From: Bradyrhizobium sp. BTAi1
GTDB lineage: Bacteria; Pseudomonadota; Alphaproteobacteria; Rhizobiales; Xanthobacteraceae
DNA length: 64,000 bases
Reading direction: 5' to 3'
Assembly (NCBI RefSeq): GCF_000015165.1
Contig: NC_009485.1
Span: forward strand, 7,955,501 to 8,019,500
Made by a program: the position numbers and the translations under genes. Below the pieces are notes generated by a model. That model saw only the letters and a program-made list of their open reading frames with translations. It did not search any database and was not told the origin of the DNA. Below are positions 44,651 through 53,383 of this stretch, piece by piece. Within the stretch, counting starts at the first letter, position 1, and the number at the start of each line of letters is the position of its first letter.

Positions 44651-45418
44651 CTACCGGTCGCGCGGGGACGGAGCAGTTCCTTCCCGGCTCGACCCTTGGG
44701 TTGACGGCGACGGCGCCAGCACCGGCTCGAGCCGCGGGATCAGCCTGATGCGCTCGCGCCGGGCGGGGATCACCCGATAGACCTGCTTGGTCGCCTCGAC
44801 GATATGGACCCCGGCAAACGGCAGCGACAACGCGGCGCCGACCCGCTCCCAGGCCATTGCCGATTTCAGGAACCAGCCGCCGATCGGCGGCATGAACAGC
44901 GCTTCCCCCCAGGCGCTGGGCGTGAACCAGGTCTGCCGCAGCAATTGCGTGATCTGGGAGCGCGAATAGGGGCGGCCATGACCGAACGGCGTGTTGTCGG
45001 TCCGCGTCCAAACGCCGCGCCGGTTCGGGATGACGATGATCAATCGTCCGGAGGGCGCCAGCACGCGCCAGACTTCGCGCAGCAAGCCGGCCGGATCGTC
45101 CGACATTTCGAGGGCATGCACGATGAGAATGCGGTCGACAGCGGAATCCGGCAGCGGCAGCGAGAACTCGTCCACCAAAGACGCAAGCGTCGGGCGCGCC
45201 GTCGGCCATTTCAACACGCCCTGCGCCGCCGGCATGAAGGCGATGCAGCGCTCGGAATCTTCCCGAAACAGTCCGAGATAGGGCGTGGGATAGCCGATGC
45301 CGAGCACGCGCTGTCCCGCCGCGCTCGGCCAGCGCGCGCGGATGCCGCGGTTGATCAACAGCCGCGCGACGATGCCAAGGCGACCCGAATAGAAATTCCG
45401 CAGATCGATCACGTCCAT
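44651..45418 (-). CDS. SAM-dependent methyltransferase
   Basis: A 255-residue class I methyltransferase. The fold shows GQRVLGIGYPTPYLGLFRED as motif I, DRILIVHALEMSDDPAGLLR as the middle, and EVWRVLAPSGRLIIVIPNRR after it, close to the methyltransferase_11 pattern. The glycine loop reads GIGYPTPY rather than GxGxG, so SAM binding may be altered. ATG 45418 (MDVIDLRNFYSGRLG) fits best; a frame back to 45460 is open. It is divergent from gloB, a pairing that also occurs in relatives as far as I recall. Substrate unknown. Confidence 0.82.
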   Translation of the reverse strand: MDVIDLRNFYSGRLGIVARLLINRGIRARWPSAAGQRVLGIGYPTPYLGLFREDSERCIAFMPAAQGVLKWPTARPTLASLVDEFSLPLPDSAVDRILIVHALEMSDDPAGLLREVWRVLAPSGRLIIVIPNRRGVWTRTDNTPFGHGRPYSRSQITQLLRQTWFTPSAWGEALFMPPIGGWFLKSAMAWERVGAALSLPFAGVHIVEATKQVYRVIPARRERIRLIPRLEPVLAPSPSTQGSSREGTAPSPRDR

Positions 45419-45607
45419 CGCGTCAATGTACCATGCTCGAGGACGTTGCCGCCCGCCCAATATTGCGTTGCGCCTGCAACGTTAACGCCATATCTCTGCC
45501 GACTGGAGACCCGGAGACCGCCCGCAACGTCGTGCCCGGCCTCCCCCGACCTCTGACAGCAAGCGCCACCCCCGCGCTCCCGCCCAGGTACCGCCGACGG
45601 AGACATC

Positions 45608-46375
45608 ATGGCCGCCGACATCCGCGTCTTCACCTGCCTGTCCGACAATTTCGGCTATCTGATCCATGACCCGGCCACCGGCGCCACCGCGTCGGTCGAC
45701 GCGCCCGAAGCTGGTCCGATCATCCGCCAGCTCGAGGCTGCCGGCTGGACCCTGACCGACATTCTGATCACCCATCATCACCACGACCATGTCGGCGCGG
45801 TCGCCGAACTCAAACAGAAGTATGGCTGCCGGGTGGTCGCGCCGCATGACAAGACGACCGCGATTGCCGATGTCGATCTGCGCGTCGGCCATGGCGACGT
45901 CATCAAGGTCGGCGAGTTGCTTGCCCGCGTGCTGGAGACGCCCGGCCATACGCTTGATCACGTCTCCTACGTGTTCGATGCCGACAAGGCGGTGTTCGCG
46001 GCCGACACGCTGTTCTCAGTCGGATGTGGCCGGGTGTTCGAGGGCACCTATCCGATGATGTGGGACTCGCTCTTGAAACTGCGGGCGCTGCCGGACGATT
46101 TCAGGCTGTATTGCGGCCACGAATACACCGCCTCGAATGTGAAGTTCGCGTTGACCGTCGACGGCGACAACGAGGCCCTCAAGGCCCGCGCCGCCGAGGT
46201 GACGCGTTTGCGCGCCGCGAACGAGTCGACAATTCCGTCTCTGCTCGGGGACGAGAAGCAGACCAACGTGTTCCTGCGCGCCGACGACCCGGCCGTCGCC
46301 ATCAAGCTGCGGATGAAGGGCGCGACGGCCGAGCAGGTGTTCGGTGAATTGCGCGAGCGCAAAAACAAGTCCTGA
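45608..46375 (+). CDS. gloB: Hydroxyacylglutathione hydrolase (glyoxalase II)
   Basis: GloB hydrolyses S-lactoylglutathione to lactate and glutathione, ending methylglyoxal detoxification. The 255-residue metallo-beta-lactamase protein shows ITHHHHDHVG at 54-63, the metal motif, then ETPGHTLDHVSYVF, DTLFSVGCGRVFEGTYPMM and YCGHEYTASNVKFAL. The C-terminal end NVFLRADDPAVAIKL is typical. The cupin gene follows 15 bases after it and is probably co-transcribed. Confidence 0.95.
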   Translation: MAADIRVFTCLSDNFGYLIHDPATGATASVDAPEAGPIIRQLEAAGWTLTDILITHHHHDHVGAVAELKQKYGCRVVAPHDKTTAIADVDLRVGHGDVIKVGELLARVLETPGHTLDHVSYVFDADKAVFAADTLFSVGCGRVFEGTYPMMWDSLLKLRALPDDFRLYCGHEYTASNVKFALTVDGDNEALKARAAEVTRLRAANESTIPSLLGDEKQTNVFLRADDPAVAIKLRMKGATAEQVFGELRERKNKS

Positions 46376-46390
46376 GCCGGAACGTCCCCG

Positions 46391-46825
46391 ATGACCGCCT
46401 TGTCGGCCGCCGACATCATCGCACGCCTTGGTCTGCAGCCGCATCCTGAAGGCGGGCATTTTCGTGAGACCTTCCGTGATCCGGCTTTGAATGCCGCCGG
46501 GCGCGCCGCGTCGACCCTCATCTACTTCCTGCTCGCCCGCGGCGAGCGCTCACATTGGCACAGGGTCGATGCGGTCGAGACCTGGCACTTCTATGCCGGC
46601 GCGCCGCTCACTTTGCGGATCGCTGCCGCCGGACAGCCACCGCGCACGACGACGCTCGGCATTGACCTCGCTGGCGGCCAGGAGCCGCAGGCGGTGGTCC
46701 CGGCTCATGCCTGGCAAGCCGCCGAGAGCACCGGCGACTGGACCCTGGTCGGCTGCACGGTGGCACCGGGATTCGAATTTGCCGGATTCGAGCTCGCGCC
46801 GCAGGGCTGGGAGCCGTCGATGTAG
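46391..46825 (+). CDS. DUF985 cupin-fold protein
   Basis: A 144-residue cupin of the DUF985 (Cupin_5) family. Signature blocks: LGLQPHPEGGHFRETFRD, STLIYFLLARGERSHWHRVD, ETWHFYAGAPL and WTLVGCTVAPGFEFAGFEL. Function unknown; members are single-domain, some related to sugar-binding cupins. It follows gloB closely on the same strand, so a shared transcript is likely. Confidence 0.92.
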   Translation: MTALSAADIIARLGLQPHPEGGHFRETFRDPALNAAGRAASTLIYFLLARGERSHWHRVDAVETWHFYAGAPLTLRIAAAGQPPRTTTLGIDLAGGQEPQAVVPAHAWQAAESTGDWTLVGCTVAPGFEFAGFELAPQGWEPSM

Positions 46826-46886
46826 ATCCGCTGTTTGCGGACGATCCGTTCGCAACGTGCGTTCGCCGACCGGATCATGCTCCGGA

Positions 46887-48923
46887 CTACGCAGCGCCGG
46901 CGCCGGCGAGCTTGCCTTCGGACGGCTCGGCCAGACGTTGGCGCTCCCTGGTCAGGAAGCCGAGCACGGCGTCTGCCGGCATCGGCTCAGCGAAATAATA
47001 ACCCTGAATGTAGTCGGCCCCGAGCCGGCGCAGGCTGTCGAGCTGCTCCTTGGTCTCGACGCCCTCGACGACGCACGAAATCTCCATGTCGGCGCAGAGG
47101 CCGGTCAGCGACTTGATGATCTTGTGGCTGATCGGGTTGGCGTTCACGTCATGGACAAAGCTGCGATCGACCTTGAGCTTGTCGAGCGGCAACCGGTGAA
47201 CGTGGCTGAGCGAGGAATAGCCGGTGCCAAAATCATCCAGGGAGATCCCGCAACCGATGGCTTTGAGCGCTGAGATCGACTGCTCGGCATGAACGAAATC
47301 GAAGGTCACCGCGGTCTCGGTGATCTCGAACTCGATGCGCCGTGGCGGCACACCGCTGGCGTGAATGACGGAGATCAGCGGCAGAATGCCGTCAGGCGAG
47401 CAGATGTCATGCGCCGACAGATTGAAGGACATCCGGATGTCCTCCGGCCAGGTCCGCGCCGCAGCCAGCGCCTTCACCAGCAGGACGCGCGTCAGCGTGC
47501 GGATGACTCCGATGCGCTCGGCAGCCGGAATGAAAGCCGACGGCGAGACCAGGCCCAGCTTGGGACTGCGCCAGCGTGCGAGCACCTCGAAGCCCGTCGT
47601 GCGCGCGCTCGCGGCGTCGACGATGGGCTGGAACGCCAGCTCCATTTCGCGCTCGAAATCGGCGGCAAGCAGCAGATGCTCGATCACGTTGCGGCTGCGG
47701 ATCTCCGCCTCCAGCTCGCTCGAGAAGATCACCGTCTGGCCGCGCGCATGGCGCTTGGCATGATACAGCGCATAGTCGGCGCATTCGTACAACGCATCGG
47801 CGGCGGTCGCGGAGCGAGGATACAGCGCGAAACCTGTCGAGCACGACACTCCCGTATGCGCCGTATCGAGCTCGTAGGGCAGCTGGATCCGCTCGGTGAT
47901 TTGTCGTCCAAGCGCGAGAAGCTCGTCATCCTCCGGATCGCCCGCGACGATCAGTCCGAATTCATCGCCACCGAGCCGCGCGAGATGCACGTTGTCGCCC
48001 ACGCTGTCGCACACGTCGCTGATCCGGCGCGCAGCCTCGATCAGGACGCGATCGCCGACGCTATGGCCGTAGGTGTCGTTGACGGGCTTGAAGCCATCGA
48101 GATCGATGATGCCGACCGCGAGCCGCGTGCCGTCCCGCTCGGCGTCCTCGAAGGCTTGCGCAAGCTCCGAGAAGAAGCGACGGCGATTGGGAAGATCCGT
48201 CAACGAATCGAGATTGGCGAGACGGAAGTTCTCGTCCGACAGCGCCTGGGTCGCGGCCTGCTCGGCCAGCAGAGACTTGCGACTGGCGACCAGCGCGGCG
48301 AAATCCCGGTAGTAGATAAAGAGCACGATCACCATCGCGCACGAGACGAGCAGCTGATTGACTGCAATTGCACGCAACGCGTGGACGCCGGTGGACATGA
48401 AGAAGATCACATAGGGCACGATCACCACGAGCGTGACGATCAGCGCGGCCGATCGCAGATGCATCAGGCAGAAGATGATGCCGATGACCGTGACGGCCAT
48501 GTAGAAAGCGACCTGCCCCTTCGCGAACGGATCGCCATAGGGAAACAGCGCGAACGACCAGGCGACGAACAACGCTCCGATCGGCCCGGCGATTCGATTG
48601 GTGACGCGCAGCTTGTGCAGAATCTGATCGCTGCTGGCTCCGACATCGCGCTGGCGCAACCACCACAGCATGCGAAAGCCGGTCAGCGCCGACAGCAGCG
48701 CCGGGACCGCCATCGTCAGCCATATCGGCGCCAGCGGCAGGAACGTATAAGCGAGGGCGAGACTGTTGGTGATCAGAATGAAATAGAGCAGCGGCACCTG
48801 TTTGGAGAACGCCTGGAACTGCGCCCGCGTCAGCTCGGGCTGGTCTGGAGGCACGCGAAACAAGTCCGCAGCGCGAGCGAAATAGCCCCTCACATCCGGC
48901 ATCCGCTGCCCCGTCATCAGCAC
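46887..48923 (-). CDS. Membrane GGDEF-EAL cyclic-di-GMP protein
   Basis: A 678-residue protein. Residues about 43-210 form six helices (LLYFILITNSLALAYTFLPL onward), a MASE-like sensor. GGDEF is intact (LARLGGDEFGL, 318-322) with no RxxD inhibitory site at the usual place (GDNV instead). The EAL signature is EVL (FEVLARWRS, 446-448), a usual variant; SFNLSAHDI, EFEITETAV, SLDDFGTGYSSL, KVDRSFV and VEGVETKEQL keep the metal and catalytic residues. A bifunctional cyclase/phosphodiesterase, probably one activity dominating. An ATG at 48917 is an alternative start. Stand-alone gene. Confidence 0.92.
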   Translation of the reverse strand: MLMTGQRMPDVRGYFARAADLFRVPPDQPELTRAQFQAFSKQVPLLYFILITNSLALAYTFLPLAPIWLTMAVPALLSALTGFRMLWWLRQRDVGASSDQILHKLRVTNRIAGPIGALFVAWSFALFPYGDPFAKGQVAFYMAVTVIGIIFCLMHLRSAALIVTLVVIVPYVIFFMSTGVHALRAIAVNQLLVSCAMVIVLFIYYRDFAALVASRKSLLAEQAATQALSDENFRLANLDSLTDLPNRRRFFSELAQAFEDAERDGTRLAVGIIDLDGFKPVNDTYGHSVGDRVLIEAARRISDVCDSVGDNVHLARLGGDEFGLIVAGDPEDDELLALGRQITERIQLPYELDTAHTGVSCSTGFALYPRSATAADALYECADYALYHAKRHARGQTVIFSSELEAEIRSRNVIEHLLLAADFEREMELAFQPIVDAASARTTGFEVLARWRSPKLGLVSPSAFIPAAERIGVIRTLTRVLLVKALAAARTWPEDIRMSFNLSAHDICSPDGILPLISVIHASGVPPRRIEFEITETAVTFDFVHAEQSISALKAIGCGISLDDFGTGYSSLSHVHRLPLDKLKVDRSFVHDVNANPISHKIIKSLTGLCADMEISCVVEGVETKEQLDSLRRLGADYIQGYYFAEPMPADAVLGFLTRERQRLAEPSEGKLAGAGAA

Positions 48924-49112
48924 TATTGCTTGCGGAGTTTTGCCCGTGACGGGTAAAGGGCGCGTTAGGTGCCAGCACTGGCCGCATCGACGGACGGTTG
49001 CGAACTACCGCCACACCGGCTCGTGCCGCCCCACCGTTAAGCTTGCATCAAGGATGGCACCGGATTCGCGAACGCGACGGCGGCCTTGAGCCGAGCCGAG
49101 CAAAGCGTTGCG

Positions 49113-49985
49113 CTATCGGCCACGCAGACGGAACATGTCCTTGGCTGCGACCAAACCTCCACCGGCGATCAGCAAGGCCGCAACCGCGATCGCGGCACTC
49201 GGCCGGGCGTAGCCGCCGAGAATCAGGAAAGCCGTCGACAGCAGCGGCGTCGCATAGGAGGCGGCGCCGAGCACGCGAATGTCGCCGCGCTTCATGCCGA
49301 TGTCCCAGGCGTAGAACGCCGCGCCCACCGGGCCTATTCCGAGGCCGATCACCGCAAGCCATTGCGCTGGAGTGCCGGGCCACACCGTGCGCTCGATCGC
49401 AGCGTGAACAATTGCCGCGAGCAGCGACGTCGCAAGGCAGAAGCCGGCCACGGCCTCCGTCGGCACCGCCTTCAGCCGCCGCGACAGCACTGAATAGATC
49501 GCCCAGACGAACGCAGCGACGAAAGCCGCCGCCAGCCCCGGCAGCTGGCTCGCCGCAAAGCTCGCGCCATTGCCGACGAACAGCAGCACAGTTCCGACCA
49601 GGCCCAGGGCGGCGCCGATGACATGATGGATCGCCAGCCGCTCGCCGGGCAGAAAGGCCGAGAACAGCACGATGAGCAGCGGCCAGAGATAGTTCAACAG
49701 GCCGGCCTCGGCCGGTGGCGCGAAGCGCAGCGCCAGGAAGTACAGCGCGTGATAGCCGAACAGGCCGCCGACGCCGACGGCCCATGCGGCTGCCGGCTGC
49801 CGCAGCAATTGCAGCGCCTGGGGCTTGCGCAACAATGTCAGCAGGCCCACGGCGCCGCCGATCGCGAAGGTCATCGCGGCAAGCTGGAAAGCCGGGATGG
49901 TACCCGTTGCAACGGTCATGACGGCGAGCAGCGACCACATCAGGATCGCCGCCAGACCAATGAGGGTGGCTGTGCGTTGAGACAT
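49113..49985 (-). CDS. EamA/DMT transporter (YddG-like exporter)
   Basis: A 290-residue protein with ten membrane helices in two EamA repeats. The first region ATLIGLAAILMWSLLAVMTV and the second GLAAAFVAAFVWAIYSVLSR lead the repeats; FGYHALYFLALRFAPPAEAG and NYLWPLLIVLFSAFLPGE match the aromatic amino acid/paraquat exporter YddG. The export role is by family. It stands alone between two unrelated genes. Confidence 0.88.
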   Translation of the reverse strand: MSQRTATLIGLAAILMWSLLAVMTVATGTIPAFQLAAMTFAIGGAVGLLTLLRKPQALQLLRQPAAAWAVGVGGLFGYHALYFLALRFAPPAEAGLLNYLWPLLIVLFSAFLPGERLAIHHVIGAALGLVGTVLLFVGNGASFAASQLPGLAAAFVAAFVWAIYSVLSRRLKAVPTEAVAGFCLATSLLAAIVHAAIERTVWPGTPAQWLAVIGLGIGPVGAAFYAWDIGMKRGDIRVLGAASYATPLLSTAFLILGGYARPSAAIAVAALLIAGGGLVAAKDMFRLRGR

Positions 49986-50059
49986 CCGGCCGGCTCCGTC
50001 GCGGCCGGCTCAGGCCGGCCATTCACGCCGATGCCCGCATCGAGCAATCGCAGAGACGT

Positions 50060-50086
50060 GAATGCCCGCGGCGAGCGCGGGCATTC
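50060..50086. terminator. Hairpin between the phbB and EamA genes
   Basis: GAATGCCCGCG (50060-50070) pairs exactly with CGCGGGCATTC (50076-50086) around five bases. It lies downstream of phbB. No T run on either strand, so factor-independent termination is uncertain. Confidence 0.5.
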
Positions 50087-50133
50087 CTTGTCCATGCCGT
50101 AGATTTAATCCCGGCGCAACGCCGCTGCGCGTG

Positions 50134-50859
50134 TCAGGCCATGTACTGGCCGCCATTGATCGACAAGGTCGACCCGGTGATCGCACCGGCCTCGTCGGCC
50201 GCGAGGAACACCACGGCGCGCGCGATCTCTTCCGGCTCGCCGAGCCGGCCCACCGGAATCAGCGGCAGGATGGCCTTCTCGAGCACGTCCTTCGGCACCG
50301 CCTGCACCATCTCGGTGTTGATGTAGCCGGGGCAGATCACGTTGACGGTGATGCCGGCCTTGGCGGTCTCCAGCGCCAGCGCCTTGGTGAAGCCGATGTC
50401 GCCCGCCTTCGCGGCGGAGTAGTTCACCTGGCCGAACTGACCTTTCTGGCCGTTGATCGAGGAGATGTTGATGATGCGGCCGAACTTGCGCGCGCGCATG
50501 CCCTCGATCACCGGACGGGTCATGTTGAACAGCGAGCCGAGATTGGTGTTGATCACCGCGCTCCATTGCTCGAGCGTCATTTTGTGAAAGGCCGTGTCCC
50601 GGGTGATGCCGGCATTGTTGACGAGAATGTCGACAGGACCGAGCTCGGCCTCGACCTTCTTGATCCCCTCGGCGCAGGCGTCGAATGAGCTGACGTCCCA
50701 TTTGTAGACGGGGATCTCGGTCTCGCTCTTGAACTTCTCCGCAGCGGCATCGTTGCCGCCATAGTTCGCTGCGACCTTATGTCCCGCAGCCTTCAGTGCC
50801 TTGCTGATTGCTGCGCCAATACCGCGCGTTCCCCCCGTCACCAACGCCACACGTGCCAT
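50134..50859 (-). CDS. phbB: Acetoacetyl-CoA reductase
   Basis: PhbB reduces acetoacetyl-CoA to (R)-3-hydroxybutyryl-CoA with NADPH for polyhydroxybutyrate synthesis. The 241-residue short-chain dehydrogenase has TGGTRGIGAAI (8-18), NNAGITRDTAFHKM (81-94), the catalytic serine region NISSINGQKGQFGQ, and Tyr147-Lys151 (NYSAAK). GYINTEMVQAVP and the C-terminal SINGGQYMA mark the PhbB subgroup. ATG 50859 has GGAAGGA upstream. It lies 270 bases after phbA with a terminator between. Confidence 0.96.
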   Translation of the reverse strand: MARVALVTGGTRGIGAAISKALKAAGHKVAANYGGNDAAAEKFKSETEIPVYKWDVSSFDACAEGIKKVEAELGPVDILVNNAGITRDTAFHKMTLEQWSAVINTNLGSLFNMTRPVIEGMRARKFGRIINISSINGQKGQFGQVNYSAAKAGDIGFTKALALETAKAGITVNVICPGYINTEMVQAVPKDVLEKAILPLIPVGRLGEPEEIARAVVFLAADEAGAITGSTLSINGGQYMA

Positions 50860-51041
50860 GTCGAATCCTTCCCTCGATGACTGCTCCAGCACGACAACCT
50901 GTGGATGCTGCCGCGCATTCCGTTGTTATTGGACCATGGACCGCTGCGCGACATCAACTTGTCGCTGAGATATCCCTGATCGCTCAACTGCTCTTTTTTA
51001 CTGATCGATTATGCGACGTGTTTGACGGACATCAAGAACAA

Positions 51042-51067
51042 AACGCCCGGCGAAATCGCCGGGCGTT
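51042..51067 (-). terminator. Terminator between phbA and phbB
   Basis: AACGCCCGGCGA (51042-51053) pairs exactly with TCGCCGGGCGTT (51056-51067) over two bases. On the minus strand TTTGTTCTT follows, so it is a good intrinsic terminator for phbA, 63 bases after its stop. Confidence 0.85.
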
Positions 51068-51129
51068 GATCTTTAGTTGAAGCGCGTGCGAATGCGAAGG
51101 CGATATGCTTCGCAATCAGTGCCGCGATT

Positions 51130-52308
51130 TTAGTCGCGTGCAACGCACAGTGCGATGCCCATGCCACCGCCGATGCAAAGCGTAGCAAGGCCTTTCTTGG
51201 CATCGCGCTTCTGCATCTCATGCAGCAGCGTGACGAGCACGCGCGCGCCCGACGCACCGATCGGATGACCGATCGCGATCGCGCCGCCGTTGACATTCAC
51301 CTTGGCGGGATCCCAACCGAGGTCCTTGTTCACCGCACAGGCCTGCGCGGCGAAAGCCTCGTTGGCTTCGATCAGATCGAGGTCGGCGATGTTCCAGCCG
51401 GCCTTCTTCAACGCGGTGCGCGACGCCGGGATCGGGCCGGTGCCCATGATCTTCGGATCGACGCCGGCCTGCCCCCACGACACGATCCGGGCGAGCGGCG
51501 TCTTGCCTTCCTTGGCCGCCTGCTTCGCGGTCATCAGCACCACGGCCGCAGCGCCGTCGTTGATGCCCGAGGCGTTGCCCGCGGTGACCGTGCCGTCCTT
51601 CTCGAAGGCCGGCCGCAGCTTGCCCATCGAATCGAGCGTGGCGCCGTGACGCGGATATTCGTCGGTGTCGACCACAACGTCGCCCTTGCGGCTCTTGACC
51701 GTCACCGGCGCGATTTCGTCCTTGAACCTGCCAGCCTTCTGCGCGGCCTCGGCCTTGTTCTGCGATGCAACGGCAAACTCGTCCTGCTGCGCGCGCGTGA
51801 TCTGATATTGCTTCGCGACATTCTCGGCGGTGTTGCCCATGTGGTAGCCGTTGAAGGCATCCCACAGGCCGTCCTTGATCATCGTGTCGACGAATTCGAG
51901 CGCGCCCATCTTCACGCCACCGCGCAGATATTGCGCATGCGGCGCCATGCTCATCGACTCCTGGCCGCCAGCGACCACGATGTCCGAATCGCCGTTCTTC
52001 AGGGCCTGATAGCCGAGCGCCACCGAGCGCAGGCCGGACCCGCAGAGCTGATTGATGCCCCAGGCCGGGCTGTCGACCGGGATGCCGGCTGCGATTGACG
52101 CCTGCCGAGCGGGGTTCTGCCCCTGAGCGGCCGTCAGGATCTGTCCCATGATCACCTCGGAGACACGGCCGGGCTCGAGGCCGGCGCGCTCCAGCGCGGC
52201 CTTGATGGCCACCGCCCCCAATTCATGGGCCGGAAGGTTGGCGAAAGCACCGTTGAAGCTTCCAACCGCGGTGCGGGCGGCGCTGACGATGACGACATCG
52301 TCTGACAT
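51130..52308 (-). CDS. phbA: Acetyl-CoA acetyltransferase (beta-ketothiolase)
   Basis: PhbA condenses two acetyl-CoA to acetoacetyl-CoA. The 392-residue thiolase has Cys89 in WGINQLCGSG, the His/Asn motif NEAFAAQACAV, GGAIAIGHPIGASGARVL with the catalytic histidine, and Cys in TLCIGGGMGIAL near 378. ATG 52308 has AGGAG six bases upstream; the ATG at 52314 abuts the same site and is less likely. It is followed by its own terminator and then phbB, and is divergent from phaR. Confidence 0.96.
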   Translation of the reverse strand: MSDDVVIVSAARTAVGSFNGAFANLPAHELGAVAIKAALERAGLEPGRVSEVIMGQILTAAQGQNPARQASIAAGIPVDSPAWGINQLCGSGLRSVALGYQALKNGDSDIVVAGGQESMSMAPHAQYLRGGVKMGALEFVDTMIKDGLWDAFNGYHMGNTAENVAKQYQITRAQQDEFAVASQNKAEAAQKAGRFKDEIAPVTVKSRKGDVVVDTDEYPRHGATLDSMGKLRPAFEKDGTVTAGNASGINDGAAAVVLMTAKQAAKEGKTPLARIVSWGQAGVDPKIMGTGPIPASRTALKKAGWNIADLDLIEANEAFAAQACAVNKDLGWDPAKVNVNGGAIAIGHPIGASGARVLVTLLHEMQKRDAKKGLATLCIGGGMGIALCVARD

Positions 52309-52693
52309 GGGCATCTCCTGGGTTCTTGATCTTGAGAGGTGAAGCGAGGGCTTGAGGACTTGGGAGTATTTGAAACGAAGCCAAATATTTTAGTTCACGG
52401 TCGTGCCGGCCGTCCGCAAGCCGAGGGATTGGCAAGTGCGCAACCTTCGCTCTTTATCCTGTGAACGTCGTTGCGACATGTCAATTGGCGGCATAGGCAA
52501 TTCCTGTTGCGGCGCACGCAAAATGGGACGCTTGGCGGTTTGATGGGCAAGATTTCTGCTGCCGGATTAACCGTTCCGCACAAAACCGTAGCCGAACTCG
52601 CTCGAAAGTGATTACGTTATTGCATTGCGCAGCTCGTTTGCCCTGCGGCAACGCCGCAGGGTTTCCCGTTCCCGGATTGCATGTGTGAGCTCC
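52309..52693. promoter_or_regulatory. Divergent regulatory region between phbA and phaR
   Basis: A 385-base AT-richer gap with no gene. CCCTGCGGC and GCCGCAGGG (52641-52661) form a nine-base perfect inverted repeat about 33 bases before phaR, containing CTGC and GCAG half sites. TGCGGCGCAC at 52508-52517 is another near match to TGC-N-GCA type sites reported for PhaR. PhaR is known to regulate itself and phasin genes, so one of these may be its operator. Confidence 0.45.
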
Positions 52694-53287
52694 ATGGCGA
52701 AATCAGACCAACCGACCACAATCAAGAAATACGCGAACCGGCGGCTCTACAATACCGGGACGAGTACATACGTGACCCTCGAGGATCTGGCCGCAATGGT
52801 TAAGAACGGGGAGGATTTCCTCGTTTATGACGCCAAGACCGGTGATGACATTACCCGTTCAGTGCTGGCCCAGATCATCTTCGAGCAGGAAAACAAGGCC
52901 GGTCAGAACCTGCTGCCGACCACCTTCCTGCGCCAGCTGATCCGGTTCTACGGTGACAGCATGCAGATGGTCGTTCCGAAGTACCTGGAACAGTCGATCG
53001 ACACGCTGACCCGAGAGCAGGAGAAGTTCCGCAAGCAGATCGCCGACACCTTCAGCGGCACACCCTTTGCCCCGCTGGAAGAGCAGGTGCGCCGCAACAT
53101 GGAGCTGTTCCAGCAAACCTTCTCGATGTTCAAGCCGTTCGCGCCGGTGCCTGCACGCACCGACGAGAAGGCGGCCGAGCCGGCCGCCGCCGCGGAGGAT
53201 AATATCGACGATCTGCGCCGCCAGATGAAGGAAATGCAGGACCGGCTGGACCGCATGTCCGAGCCGAAAAAGGACGAGCAGAGCTAA
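52694..53287 (+). CDS. phaR: Polyhydroxyalkanoate synthesis repressor PhaR
   Basis: PhaR binds DNA and polyhydroxybutyrate granules, repressing phasin genes until granules form. The 197 residues begin KSDQPTTIKKYANRRLYNTG with the N-terminal PHB/PHA accumulation DNA-binding domain, then TYVTLEDLAAMVKNGEDFLV and YDAKTGDDITRSVLAQIIFE. The C-terminal part (from about 110) is helical with a coiled end (DDLRRQMKEMQDRLDRM). ATG 52694 gives the family start. It is divergent from phbA, the usual arrangement. Confidence 0.95.
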   Translation: MAKSDQPTTIKKYANRRLYNTGTSTYVTLEDLAAMVKNGEDFLVYDAKTGDDITRSVLAQIIFEQENKAGQNLLPTTFLRQLIRFYGDSMQMVVPKYLEQSIDTLTREQEKFRKQIADTFSGTPFAPLEEQVRRNMELFQQTFSMFKPFAPVPARTDEKAAEPAAAAEDNIDDLRRQMKEMQDRLDRMSEPKKDEQS

Positions 53288-53383
53288 ATCAGGGCTGAGC
53301 TTGGATCATGGTGCGATGCGACGACATCGCATCATGATCGACGCCCCTGGTGGGCTGCGCGAATCCGCTTGCGCCGCCCGTCG

